From the NCBI GenBank assembly GCA_963814955.1, contig CAWFEX010000002.1, positions 62,001-126,000 of the forward strand: a stretch of DNA of 64,000 bases. Direction: 5' to 3'. Under the pieces are notes generated by a model, which was given only the letters and a program-made list of their open reading frames with translations, was not told where the DNA came from and ran no database searches. The position numbers and the translations under genes were made by a program. Numbering within the stretch: the first letter of the stretch is position 1; each line of letters starts with the position of its first letter. This DNA comes from DATCJA01 sp963814955 (GTDB lineage: Bacteria > Acidobacteriota > Vicinamibacteria > Vicinamibacterales > UBA2999). Of the stretch, positions 51,920 to 60,256 are shown one piece after another.

Positions 51920-52933
51920 TCAGACCGTGTGCAGCGCGATCACACGCGTGTGGGCCACGCGGTCGTGAAAAGCGCGCCGCTCAGGATCGAAAAACGCGGG
52001 AAGCAGGCCGAGGCCCAGCATCGCTGTCGATGCCGCTCCAAGCAACGTCCGTCGCAGCGCGAGAGTCGCATCAATCGAGGCATTGTCCTCAGTCACGACT
52101 CGGATACGCATGGCCATCTTGCCGATCGTCTGTCCTCCGACCGCGGTAAAGGCGTAGAAATACGCTATCTTCAGCACCACCAGAAACAAGATCAGCGGGA
52201 CGGGAGGAAGTGCGGTCCATTCGTCCATCGATAGTCCGGCGATACGAAGCGTGAAATAAATCACCGCCAGATCAATGGTGACGAGGAGCACGTGATCAAT
52301 GGCAGCTGCGACGAGGCGAATCACCGGTCCGCTGACGTCGAAGGAGGTAACCGTGTCCTGCGGTGTCGGGACCCGCGGAGCCTGCTGCGATGAAACCGGG
52401 TGCGACGGAATCGGTGCCCGTTCCTCGCGGTGTCGGGCATTGCGAGCTGTTTGTTCGAACTCGAGCGCCGGCACGCGTTCAACGGGACGGACTGCGCTTG
52501 GGACGGCACGCAGGCGTGGATTATCGGGTGTGCGCCGTACCGCCAGCGGCGGCCGCGGCGTCACCGGCAACTTGATGAGCGGTTCGTCTCCTTTGTCTGC
52601 CCGTGACGAAGTGAAGAGCGGCAGCTTCGACTCGCGCGGAGATTTGGATTCGCCGTTGTCACTTGACGACGGCACGACGGAAGTCTGGTCGGTCCGGGAT
52701 CCTGACGAAGCTCTTGACGGTACCGGGGACGACAATGACTCTGACTCCAACTGGGCTGCTTCAACCCGAATCAGCCAATCCGACACCTCAGGGTCCGCCG
52801 ACTCAGTCCGCAGGTCCAAATCCAGCTCGAGGGGCCTCGTGTCATGGTTTGCAATCAGGGAGAAGTCGTAGCCGCAATTCCTGCAGCGATCACCGGTTTC
52901 AAAGCCCAGATAGCTGCACTTGGGGCACTTCAC
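51920..52933 (-). CDS. RDD-family membrane protein with N-terminal zinc ribbon
   Basis: A 337-residue protein. Residues 1-25 form a four-cysteine ribbon (CPKCSYLGFETGDRCRNCGYDF). About 150 residues of Ser/Pro-rich linker follow. The C-terminal RDD domain has RLVAAAIDHVLLVTIDL, TAVGGQTIGKMAMRIRVVTED and LRRTLLGAASTAM, about three helices. RDD proteins are proposed transporters or ion exchangers, without firm biochemistry. The ribbon may sense metal or bind a partner. Its ATG overlaps the TPR gene stop, so the pair is coupled. Confidence 0.75.
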   Translation of the reverse strand: MKCPKCSYLGFETGDRCRNCGYDFSLIANHDTRPLELDLDLRTESADPEVSDWLIRVEAAQLESESLSSPVPSRASSGSRTDQTSVVPSSSDNGESKSPRESKLPLFTSSRADKGDEPLIKLPVTPRPPLAVRRTPDNPRLRAVPSAVRPVERVPALEFEQTARNARHREERAPIPSHPVSSQQAPRVPTPQDTVTSFDVSGPVIRLVAAAIDHVLLVTIDLAVIYFTLRIAGLSMDEWTALPPVPLILFLVVLKIAYFYAFTAVGGQTIGKMAMRIRVVTEDNASIDATLALRRTLLGAASTAMLGLGLLPAFFDPERRAFHDRVAHTRVIALHTV

Positions 52934-53752
52934 GGGCGGCTGTTCTCCTGCGGTGTTTCGGCGACGCGTATACCGGCGACGGCGAACAGATCACGCTGGA
53001 TGTCAGCACGAAGCCGATCGGCGTCGGGGCGGAGCGGATCCCCGACGTCAATCCGGTCGAGGGCTCGCAATGCGTCGTGCAGCTGTCCGTCCGTGTGGAG
53101 CGCGCGGGCGCGAACGAGCGCCATTTCCGACGCCCGAACGATGGGCAGGGGCTCATCCACGGCTGGCTGCGCAGCCCCGGTCGGTGCCGCAACCTGCAGC
53201 TCCGACAGCCAGGTACCGATCGGCAGGCCACTCAGCAGCATCATGGCTGCGACCGCAAACGCGGCAAGCGCTGCGACCGCCCACTCTTTGCGGCTAGGGG
53301 CGAGAGGTATCCGCCGTCGGCCGGTCGTGACGCGCGGCGGCTTCGAATCCGGGTGTGTCTCGGTTGACGGACTGACGGGCCCGACGCGATTGAGGCGATC
53401 GAGGAACACGCCGGCCGCGTCGCTTCCCTGTTCGACCGCCCGAGTCAGAAGGTCGCGCGCCTTGTCGACGTCTCCGGCGTTGTATGCAACAACACCGTCG
53501 TGCAGGCATTCATCCAACTCACGCTGTCGTTCTGCGAGGGCGCTCCGCGCCCGTTCGATGTACGCGCGAGCCCGATCGTGGTGCCGATCGAGAAAGACAA
53601 TGCGGCTCCATACGCTGATGGCGCGCTCGGTACTGACGGCCGAAATAGTGATCGAGTCCTGAGAGGAGAAGCTCCTCGATGCGCGCCTCGCGGTCCGCCT
53701 CGTCCTGTGGTTCGGTCGAGCGGACCGGGTTGGTCGACAGCGGATCAGACAT
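52930..53752 (-). pseudogene. TPR-type membrane-anchored protein, interrupted by a one-base frameshift
   Basis: ATG 53752 begins a cytosolic part (EARIEELLLSGLDHYFGRQY), but an extra G in CGGTAC at 53628-53633 shifts the frame. The restored chain runs YERAISVWSRIVFLDRHHDRARAYIERARSALAERQREL, then HDGVVAYNAGDVDKARDLLTRAV, a membrane helix (AVAALAAFAVAAMMLLSGL) and a C-terminal TPR-like segment to 52930, about 273 residues. It is probably a periplasm-facing scaffold that pairs with the RDD protein. No enzyme motif. Confidence 0.7.
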
Positions 53753-53899
53753 TTCGCGAGGGATGGCCAGCGCCGATTATGGGGTAAAACTCTTCACCGG
53801 TCAACGAATTACGATGCCTGATGCTTCGTATCTCGCGCTCGATCCGTGCCTGGTGTTCGTTGCGTGGATCGTAGTGCGGCATGTGGTACAAGCAAACGC

Positions 53900-54799
53900 A
53901 TGGCGGTGATCGAGTGCGTTCCCAACGTGAGCGAAGGACGGCGTAAAGACGTCGTGGACGCGCTCGTCGAGTCCGTTCGTGGTACGCCATCCGTGCGACT
54001 GCTGGATTACTCGTCCGACAGCGCGCACAACCGCTCGGTGATCACGATGGTCGGGGATGCAGGCCCGCTCAAGGCAGCCGTCCTTGCATTGTTCGAAGCT
54101 GCGCTGCACAGAATCGACCTCCGCACACACTCAGGCGAACATCCTCGTCTGGGGGCCGTGGACGTCGTGCCCTTCATCCCCATCGAGGGCGTGTCGATGG
54201 AGGAATGCGTGCGACTGGCCAAGGAGACCGGCGCCGAGGTGGCGGAGCGGTTTCAAGTGCCCGTGTATCTGTACGAGGAAGCGTCAGCGAACCCGGCGCG
54301 CAAGAACCTTGAAGACATCCGACGCGGCCAGTTCGAAGGCCTGGAAGCGAAGATGTCGACGCCCGGCTGGGCACCCGACTACGGCGGCCCCAGGCCGCAT
54401 CCAGCCGCGGGCGCTACCGTGATCGGGGCGCGCATGCCGCTCATCGCCTACAACGTCAATCTCGCGACCGACCGTCTGGATGTGGCCAAGAAGATTGCCG
54501 CAGCCATACGTTTCAGCAGCGGGGGCTTTCGGTATGTCAAGGCGATGGGCGTCGCCCTTGAAGACCGCGGCATCGTCCAGGTGTCCATTAATCTCACGAA
54601 CTATGAGAAGACACCGATGTTCCGCGTGTTCGAGGCCGTCAAACGCGAAGCGGCGCGTTACGGCGTCGACGTTCTCGAGAGTGAGATCGTCGGCCTGGTG
54701 CCTGCCGCGGCGCTGGTCGAAACTGCCGAGCACTTTCTGCAGCTTGCCTCGTTCACGCCGAATCAGGTTCTCGAAAACAGGTTGCGTTCAACATCGTGA
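53900..54799 (+). CDS. ftcD: glutamate formimidoyltransferase
   Basis: A 299-residue enzyme that moves the formimino group from formiminoglutamate to tetrahydrofolate in histidine degradation. Motifs: MAVIECVPNVSEGRRKDVV, DYSSDSAHNRSVITMVGD, HSGEHPRLGAVDVVPFIPI, RRGQFEGLEAKM, YNVNLATDRLDVAKKIA, VSINLTNYEKTPMFRVFE and ESEIVGLVP. The start is chosen for the canonical VIECVPNVSEG. Lacks the C-terminal cyclodeaminase (monofunctional type). No hut gene is beside it. Confidence 0.93.
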   Translation: MAVIECVPNVSEGRRKDVVDALVESVRGTPSVRLLDYSSDSAHNRSVITMVGDAGPLKAAVLALFEAALHRIDLRTHSGEHPRLGAVDVVPFIPIEGVSMEECVRLAKETGAEVAERFQVPVYLYEEASANPARKNLEDIRRGQFEGLEAKMSTPGWAPDYGGPRPHPAAGATVIGARMPLIAYNVNLATDRLDVAKKIAAAIRFSSGGFRYVKAMGVALEDRGIVQVSINLTNYEKTPMFRVFEAVKREAARYGVDVLESEIVGLVPAAALVETAEHFLQLASFTPNQVLENRLRSTS

Positions 54800-54804
54800 G
54801 CCGG

Positions 54805-55194
54805 CTAGTCCCTCACGTGTCGGACGAATGAGGCCGCAAATCCAAGCGACAGCGCCGCGCAGAGCCATGAGACGAGCACCGCGCGCGAGGCAATCGCGCG
54901 TGCCGTGACCTCCATGAACCTCGCATAGCCATCGAAGGTCGTCACGGTCTCCCGGACTATCGAGGCCACCAGCGCGGACAACAGAACGCCGATGACATAT
55001 GCGCCTGCCGCCGCTGCGAGGCCCACTGCGGCCGCACGCAGGAAGCCGCCGCGCCGCGGATGCTCACGCGCCGGCCACGGCTGCCTGTCCATGGATGCAC
55101 GCATGACCACCCTGCGGGCAAAGCCTGGCGGCGGTTCCCATGACGGGTGGCGCTTCAGCGCCTCGTCTACCGGATGCATCTCTTCAGTCGTCAT
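54805..55194 (-). CDS. putative membrane anti-sigma or accessory protein of the ECF sigma gene
   Basis: A 129-residue protein with an N-terminal charged segment (MHPVDEALKRHPSWEPPPGFARRVVMRA) and two membrane helices (about 50-75 and 100-120). It starts inside the ECF sigma gene, overlapping by 11 bases. This arrangement is typical of a cognate anti-sigma factor, but the zinc anti-sigma motif HxxxCxxC is not present. A role in holding the sigma at the membrane is inference. Confidence 0.65.
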   Translation of the reverse strand: MTTEEMHPVDEALKRHPSWEPPPGFARRVVMRASMDRQPWPAREHPRRGGFLRAAAVGLAAAAGAYVIGVLLSALVASIVRETVTTFDGYARFMEVTARAIASRAVLVSWLCAALSLGFAASFVRHVRD

Positions 55195-55762
55195 GCGCGA
55201 TTTGTCTCATTTTCAGCACTGCGTCGACTCGGTCCTTGAGCAGTTGCTTACCTCGGAATATCAGCGTCTTCAGCGTGCCGGGTCTTACCTTCAGCATTGT
55301 CGCAATGGTCGCGTAATCCAGCTCCTCGATCGTGGCATACATCAGAGGCAGCCGGTACTTATCGGGAAGCTGTCGAAGCTCATCGTGCACGAGACGACCG
55401 AGCTCTGTTCTCGTCGCCATCGATTCCGGATCGAGCTCGGGCGCAGGATGAGCGTCGAGGTCGTGATTCGTTGCGCTCGACTCCTCACGCCACCGACCCG
55501 TTTGACGCCGCTGATCGATCGCCACCCGATGAGCGATCGTATAGATCCATGTTGACAGCTTCGCGCGGGCGTCAAAATACGGCAGCCCGCGAAAGACCCG
55601 CAGGAACACTTCCTGCGCCAGATCTTCGACAACGTCGGCGTCACCGGTCGCGCGCCAGATGACCGTCCCTACCATCCGCGCATACGCCTCGACGAGCTCG
55701 GTACACGCGTCTTCGTCTCTTTCCAGGCACCGCCGCACCAACTCCCGCTCTTCACGGTCCAA
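55184..55762 (-). CDS. ECF RNA polymerase sigma factor
   Basis: A 192-residue group IV sigma. Region 2 has LVEAYARMVGTVIWRATGDADVVEDLAQEVFLRVFRGLPYFDARAKLSTWIYTIAHRVAIDQRRQ, with the -10 contact helix. Region 4 has LRQLPDKYRLPLMYATIEELDYATIATMLKVRPGTLKTLIFRGKQLLKDRV. It directs stress or envelope regulons from GAA(A)CC/CGTC promoters. An exact example lies just upstream on its own strand, so it is likely autoregulated, and the mirror copy drives the divergent gene. Confidence 0.9.
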   Translation of the reverse strand: MDREERELVRRCLERDEDACTELVEAYARMVGTVIWRATGDADVVEDLAQEVFLRVFRGLPYFDARAKLSTWIYTIAHRVAIDQRRQTGRWREESSATNHDLDAHPAPELDPESMATRTELGRLVHDELRQLPDKYRLPLMYATIEELDYATIATMLKVRPGTLKTLIFRGKQLLKDRVDAVLKMRQIAHDD

Positions 55763-55791
55763 CCTGGCTGCCCCGGCTCATTCTTTGATGA

Positions 55792-55816
55792 GACGTCGTT
55801 GGGGGCAACCGGTTTC
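55792..55816 (-). promoter_or_regulatory. ECF-type promoter upstream of the sigma gene
   Basis: On the minus strand GAAACC (55816-55811) is followed after 15 bases by CGTC (55795-55792), with CGTCTCAT downstream. This matches ECF promoters of the GGAAC-N15/16-CGTC type. It lies about 30 bases before the sigma ATG. Confidence 0.65.
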
Positions 55817-55828
55817 ACTCGGGCCGTT

Positions 55829-55853
55829 GAAACCGTTGGGGCCGGGAACCGTC
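55829..55853 (+). promoter_or_regulatory. ECF-type promoter of the divergent membrane protein gene
   Basis: GAAACC (55829-55834), exactly 15 bases, then CGTC (55850-55853) and CGTCTCATT: the same elements, spacing and downstream word as the oppositely directed promoter at 55792-55816. Divergent autoregulation is inferred. Confidence 0.65.
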
Positions 55854-55884
55854 TCATTCAGTGTGTACGACAAGGAGGATTGCG

Positions 55885-56301
55885 ATGGCGGACCTCACGG
55901 GCGTTATTGGAGTGCTGACGGGTCTCATGACGGTGGTCCTCAGCCTCGGAATCGTGTTCTGGGCGATCTACTGGAACCATCAGAAAAAGCGCCTTCAGTA
56001 TCAGGAACGGCAGCTGATGATCGAGAAGGGCATGACGCCTCCGCCCGTGCTGCCGGAACAGGACAAGAAGGTTACGCCGGAGGATTCCCTCCGCCGCGGC
56101 ACCGTCCTCGTTTTTCTAGGACTGGGCCTCGGCGTCGCCGCCCCGATCGCGCGAATGCTCGTCGAGGACGAACTGGGCGGGCTGCTAGGCGTTGCGGCAG
56201 CCATCGTCGCGTTCATCGGTTTCGGCAATCTCGTGTTCTACTTCATTGCTCGCCGTCACCGGGGCACGGAGGCCCGCGAAAACGGCGCGACGCCGATGTA
56301 G
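55885..56301 (+). CDS. small membrane protein, candidate ECF-regulated gene
   Basis: A 138-residue protein with three helices (LTGVIGVLTGLMTVVLSLGIVFWAIYW; VLVFLGLGLGVAAPIARML; LGVAAAIVAFIGFGNLVFYFIARR) and a charged loop (NHQKKRLQYQERQLMIEKGMTPPPVLPEQ). It resembles DUF6249-type membrane proteins. AGGAGG about 6 bases upstream sets ATG 55885 over a GTG at 55861. The stop TAG lies inside the GTAG of a REP element. Function unknown; the shared promoter type links it to the sigma factor. Confidence 0.7.
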   Translation: MADLTGVIGVLTGLMTVVLSLGIVFWAIYWNHQKKRLQYQERQLMIEKGMTPPPVLPEQDKKVTPEDSLRRGTVLVFLGLGLGVAAPIARMLVEDELGGLLGVAAAIVAFIGFGNLVFYFIARRHRGTEARENGATPM

Positions 56302-56326
56302 CCGCGCAGGCTAAAAGCCTGCACGC
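56298..56326 (+). repeat. GTAG-type REP hairpin at the end of a membrane protein gene
   Basis: GTAG (56298-56301) overlaps the TAG stop codon and is followed by hairpin GCGCAGGCT-AA-AAGCCTGC-ACGC. Confidence 0.7.
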
Positions 56327-56334
56327 CACTTCGA

Positions 56335-56371
56335 ACTTACTTTCTACTTTCCACTTCCCACTTTCCACTTG
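56335..56371. repeat. single-arm short tandem array (ACTTTCC / ACTTTCT units)
   Basis: Five units: ACTTACTTTCTACTTTCCAC then TTCCCACTTTCCACTT. It lies between the ECF-linked gene and the transporter gene, about 15 bases before the transporter ATG. Confidence 0.6.
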
Positions 56372-56385
56372 TACGATGCCCCGCA

Positions 56386-57624
56386 ATGTCTCTTGCGTGG
56401 CTCTCGCTCGCAGCCCTCCTCACGGCCATCGTCGTCAGCTGTTTCTCACGCCTGAACGTGGGTGTGCTGGCCCTCGCCTTTGCGTGGATTGTCGGCGTCT
56501 ACTTCGGTGGGATGTCGCTGAACGATGTCACCGCGGGGTTTCCCATCCAGTTGTTCCTGACCCTGACAGGCGTGACGCTCCTGTTTACGCAGGCGCAGCT
56601 CAATGGCACCCTCGACAAGGTCGCACACCAGGCGCTGCGGATGTGCCGTGGCAACACCGGGTTGATTCCGGTGTCGTTCTTCCTCCTCGCGTGCGGAATT
56701 TCGTCACTCGGTCCCGGAAACATTTCGACTGTCGCAATGCTGGCGCCTGTCGCGATGGCCGTAGCCGGCCGCGCCCGCATTCCGCCGTTTCTCATGGCCA
56801 TCATGGTGGGCAACGGCGCAGGATCGGGTGCGCTCTCGCCGTTTGCGCCCACTGGAATCATCGTCAACGGCCTGATGGAGCGCATCGAACTGAGTGGGTT
56901 CGAATGGCGCACGTACTGGACAAACCTGGCCGCCCACGCTGTGGTCGCCTTCGGCGGCTACCTGCTCTTCGGCGGTTGGCGGCTGTTCGGGTCGGCGTTC
57001 GCCGGTGGTCCCGCCCCTGTCACGGACGGCACGAACGTCACCGGGCGTCATTGGATCACGCTTGCGGTCATTCTTACGGTTCTCGGCGCCGTCCTTCTTG
57101 CCGATGCGAACATCGGCATGGCGGCGTTCGCGGGTGCGGTCACGCTGGCAGCCCTTCGTGCCGCCGACCACGAGGAGGCCATCCGCCGGATGCCTTGGTA
57201 CCCGATCATGATGGTCAGCGGAGTGACGGTGCTGATTGCGATACTGGAAAAAACCGGCGGTCTCGAGCTGTTTTCAGCGTTCCTGGCACGAATAGCGACG
57301 CCGGCCACGGTTACAGCCGCGGTCGCGTTCGTGACGGCGGTCATTTCCGTCTACAGCAGCACGTCGGGGGTCGTTCTCCCGGCGTTTCTGCCGACGATTC
57401 CCGGACTGATTGCGCGCCTCGGCGGCGGCGATCCCCTGGCTATCGCCGCGTCGATGAACGTTGGCGCTCACCTCGTAGACATGTCACCGCTTTCAACCCT
57501 GGGCGCCATGTGCCTGGCCGGCATCACCAACCCTGAGGACGTGCGACCCACTTACAACAAGCTGCTCGTGTGGGGAATGTCGATGACGGTGATCGGCGCG
57601 GCGCTCTGCTGGGTGATGTTTTAG
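56386..57624 (+). CDS. MatC-like dicarboxylate / SLC13-type transporter
   Basis: A 412-residue inner-membrane protein with about eleven helices. The opening LNVGVLALAFAWIVGVYFGGMSLNDVTAGFP is the MatC N-terminal signature of malonate and dicarboxylate carriers. The first repeat ends in LGPGNISTVAMLAPVAM and PPFLMAIMVGNGAGSGALSPFAPTGI; the second has STSGVVLPAFLPTIPG and NVGAHLVDMSPLSTLGAMCLAG. The two serine/proline-rich loops resemble the divided substrate sites of the IT superfamily. The precise substrate is unknown. It converges with the D-threonine-aldolase-like gene, overlapping by 4 bases. Confidence 0.75.
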   Translation: MSLAWLSLAALLTAIVVSCFSRLNVGVLALAFAWIVGVYFGGMSLNDVTAGFPIQLFLTLTGVTLLFTQAQLNGTLDKVAHQALRMCRGNTGLIPVSFFLLACGISSLGPGNISTVAMLAPVAMAVAGRARIPPFLMAIMVGNGAGSGALSPFAPTGIIVNGLMERIELSGFEWRTYWTNLAAHAVVAFGGYLLFGGWRLFGSAFAGGPAPVTDGTNVTGRHWITLAVILTVLGAVLLADANIGMAAFAGAVTLAALRAADHEEAIRRMPWYPIMMVSGVTVLIAILEKTGGLELFSAFLARIATPATVTAAVAFVTAVISVYSSTSGVVLPAFLPTIPGLIARLGGGDPLAIAASMNVGAHLVDMSPLSTLGAMCLAGITNPEDVRPTYNKLLVWGMSMTVIGAALCWVMF

Positions 57625-58769
57625 CCCGCTTTCTCACGGCCGGTCCGGCTAAAGCCGGACACTGCGTCCCGATGCTCCGGATATCCCCGCGCTGCAATCG
57701 GCCAAACATCCACGACACGCTCACCCTCCACGGCGTACAGCACATCGTGCAGGTTGATCGTCGGGTCGGTGTGCGATGGCCGAAGATACACGCGGTCGCC
57801 CACCTGCAGTCGGCAATCAGCGGGCACCGTGATCGTCGCGTGCTCGTCGTTGAGCGAGGTCACGACCGCACCGTCGATGCCGCGCACAACCGGGTGGCCG
57901 TGGTCTTTCGTGGTTGATTTATGGCCGCAATCGGCGACGCAGCGGGCGGCCGTGGGGCGACTGATCACGGTGCCGAGGACCCAGAACGCCTGTTCGAACG
58001 GCACATCCAGCCGCCCGTAATCGCTGTCCATCAGCACGTACGACCCGGCCTGAATTTCGGTGATGCCGTCGATGCGGCCGCTGATGTCGTAGGTCCCGGT
58101 ACCGCCGGCGGACACAGTGTCGCAGTGAAGACCTGCGTTTTGCAGCATCAGCGCGGTCGCTACCAGGTCTCCCATCGCCTGACGCGTGCGGGCTTCGCGC
58201 TCCGGGCGATCCGGAACACTCACGAGGTGTCCTTCATAGCCCATCACCCCCCGAAAAACGACGCCTCGCGCTGATGCCACACGTCGAGCCAGATCTACGG
58301 CAGCTTCTCCAGGTGGTACACCGCATCGGTTCTGCCCGACGTTCACGTCCACGAGAACGCCGATTCGGGTATCCGCACGGAGTGCTGCCGCGTCAATCTC
58401 TTCAAGCCCTGCGGTCGAATCGACGGCGACGACTATTTCGATGCGGCGAGCCAGCGCCGCCACACGATCGGCCTTGCTCCGACCAGCAATCTCATTGGCG
58501 ATGAGAATGCCGCGGCAGAAATCGGCGGCGATCTCGGCCTCCGATACCGTTGCGCACGTGAGGCCTGCGCACGATCCAGCCGCCAGCTGCCGCCTGGCGA
58601 TCTCGGGTGTTTTGTGGGCCTTGAAATGGGGTCGCAGGCGACACGACCCGGACGCGAAAAAAGCTGCCATGCGCTGGATGTTCCGCTCCATCACGGCAAC
58701 ATCGACGACGATCGCGGGGGTCGGAATCTCAGCTACGTGAGTCGGGGGCGGACTCCCGTGACTACGCAA
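57621..58769 (-). CDS. PLP-dependent D-threonine aldolase / D-serine dehydratase-like enzyme
   Basis: A protein of about 382 residues of the alanine-racemase-like fold III. AEIPTPAIVVDVAVMERNIQRM, RPHFKAHKTPEIARRQL (PLP lysine in FKAHK), GLTCATVSEAEIAA, VDVNVGQNRCGV, GYEGHLV, SAGGTGTYDISG and DCGHKSTTKDHG follow the family. The DSD1-like zinc site near the C-terminus (PSHTDPTINLHD and DCGHKS region) is present. The start is uncertain: a TTG at 58769 overlaps the ntrC stop by 8 bases. The last 15 residues (DAVSGFSRTGREKAG) come from a REP element. Substrate is probably a D-beta-hydroxy amino acid. Confidence 0.8.
   Translation of the reverse strand: MRSHGSPPPTHVAEIPTPAIVVDVAVMERNIQRMAAFFASGSCRLRPHFKAHKTPEIARRQLAAGSCAGLTCATVSEAEIAADFCRGILIANEIAGRSKADRVAALARRIEIVVAVDSTAGLEEIDAAALRADTRIGVLVDVNVGQNRCGVPPGEAAVDLARRVASARGVVFRGVMGYEGHLVSVPDRPEREARTRQAMGDLVATALMLQNAGLHCDTVSAGGTGTYDISGRIDGITEIQAGSYVLMDSDYGRLDVPFEQAFWVLGTVISRPTAARCVADCGHKSTTKDHGHPVVRGIDGAVVTSLNDEHATITVPADCRLQVGDRVYLRPSHTDPTINLHDVLYAVEGERVVDVWPIAARGYPEHRDAVSGFSRTGREKAG
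57643..57665. repeat. degenerate REP element at the end of the PLP enzyme gene
   Basis: Hairpin GTCCGGCT-AA-AGCCGGAC followed by CTGC (a CTAC variant). On the minus strand it reads GCAG-TGTCCGGC-TTTA-GCCGGACC, nearly the same arm as in pxpBC. It encodes VSGFSRT of the enzyme's tail. Confidence 0.65.
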
Positions 58770-60147
58770 TCTCCTCGTCCTCTCCCCGGCGCGACGGCGC
58801 AATGCCGAAGCTTCGCATCTTGCGGTACAGGTTGCTCCGCTCGATTCCGAGCACGTCGGCCGTCCGCGAAATGTTGCCCTGCTGCGCGGCGAGCGCGCGA
58901 AGGATGTAGTCGCGCTCGAACTGGTCCCGTGCGTCATGCAGCGGTACAGACGCGAACGTCTGCGGCAGCTCCTGAGTGTCCGCAGCCGGGACCTGATCGA
59001 GGAACGTCAAATCACGCGACGAAATGCGATCGCCCGGCACCATGATCATCAGGCGCTCGATGACATTGCGCAGCTCGCGGACGTTGCCGGGCCATGGATA
59101 CTGCTTCAGCGCGGCGATTGCGTCACTCTCGAATGTCTTTGGACGCCGGCCGTATTCGCGCGCCAGCATCGCCATGAAGTGATCCGCGAAAAGCGCAATA
59201 TCCTCCTGTCTGTCGCGCAGGGGTGGCACGAAGATCGGCACGACGTTGAGCCGGAAATACAAATCCTCGCGAAACCGGCCAGCCCTGATTTCACTGGTCA
59301 GATCCTTGTTCGTGGCAGCGAGCACGCGGGCATCAACCTTGATGCGGTTCGACCCTCCCACCGGCTCCATGATCTGCTCCTGGAGAACGCGAAGCACCTT
59401 GGCCTGCGTTTTCAGGCTCATGTCTGCGATTTCGTCGAGAAAGATGGTGCCGCCATGGGCCAGTTCGAACTTGCCACGGCGATCGGCAACTGCGCCCGTA
59501 AACGCCCCGCGCACGTGCCCGAACAGCTCGCTCTCGATCAGATCCTCGGGAATAGCCGCGCAGTTCACCTCCACGAACGGACCAGTGCGCCGCCGGCTCA
59601 ACTGATGGATGCTCCGGGCCACCAGCTCCTTCCCCGTGCCGTTCTCGCCGAAGATCAGCACACGGCCGTTGGTTGGAGCGGCCATCGCCACCTGCTCACG
59701 AAGCTTCGCCATGGCATCGCTGTCGCCAACCATGGTGTGCTGGGCGTCGACGCGGGCCCGCAACGCACGATTCTCGGCTTCCAGGCTCCGCTGGCGCAGC
59801 GCGTTGCGAACCACGAGCACTGTCTTCTCCAGCGACAGCGGCTTTTCGACGAAGTCGAATGCGCCCATCTTGATGGCGCGCACCGCCGATTCGATGTTGC
59901 CGTGCCCGGAGATGATCACGACCTGCGTGTCGATCTGCCGCTCGCGCATCCGTGCCAACGTCTGCAGTCCGTCCATCCCCGGCAGCCAGATGTCGAGCAC
60001 AACGACGTCGTAGGCCTGACGCGACAGCCGTTCGAGACAGGCTTCGCCGCTGTCGGCGGCGTCGACATCGTAGCCCTCGTCCCGCAGTACCCCGCCAAGG
60101 GCACTGCGAACGCCGGGCTCGTCGTCGACGATCAAAATAGAAGGCAT
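58762..60147 (-). CDS. NtrC-family sigma54-dependent response regulator
   Basis: A 461-residue protein. The receiver has SILIVDDEPGVRSALG and DVVVLDIWLPGMDGLQ with the phospho-Asp. The AAA+ domain shows GENGTGKE (Walker A), the sigma54 contact GAFTGA in HVRGAFTGAVADRRGKFE, GTIFLDEIADMS (Walker B) and the arginine finger region FREDLYFRLNVVPI. The Fis-type helix-turn-helix ends it (ILRALAAQQGNISRTADVLGIERSNLYRKM). Transcription from -12/-24 promoters is activated after phosphorylation by the NtrY-like kinase encoded upstream; target genes are not identified. Confidence 0.93.
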   Translation of the reverse strand: MPSILIVDDEPGVRSALGGVLRDEGYDVDAADSGEACLERLSRQAYDVVVLDIWLPGMDGLQTLARMRERQIDTQVVIISGHGNIESAVRAIKMGAFDFVEKPLSLEKTVLVVRNALRQRSLEAENRALRARVDAQHTMVGDSDAMAKLREQVAMAAPTNGRVLIFGENGTGKELVARSIHQLSRRRTGPFVEVNCAAIPEDLIESELFGHVRGAFTGAVADRRGKFELAHGGTIFLDEIADMSLKTQAKVLRVLQEQIMEPVGGSNRIKVDARVLAATNKDLTSEIRAGRFREDLYFRLNVVPIFVPPLRDRQEDIALFADHFMAMLAREYGRRPKTFESDAIAALKQYPWPGNVRELRNVIERLMIMVPGDRISSRDLTFLDQVPAADTQELPQTFASVPLHDARDQFERDYILRALAAQQGNISRTADVLGIERSNLYRKMRSFGIAPSRRGEDEEIA

Positions 60148-60248
60148 TTCGGAATTTACGAATTTACGAAATTACGAAATGACGGATTTGATTGAACAAT
60201 GGAGCGGCAGAGAATTCGTAAATCCGTAAATTCGTCAATCGTAAATTC
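60147..60248. repeat. inverted short tandem array (AATTTACGA / TCGTAAAT units)
   Basis: Left arm CGGAATTTACGAATTTACGA then AATTACGAAATGACGGAT; right arm GAATTCGTAAATCCGTAAAT then TCGTCAATCGTAAATTCA. Eight-base ATTTACGA units occur in opposite orientation around a spacer of about 25 bases. It fills the gap between the kinase and response regulator genes, both on the minus strand. Confidence 0.75.
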
Positions 60249-60256
60249 AGTACTTC

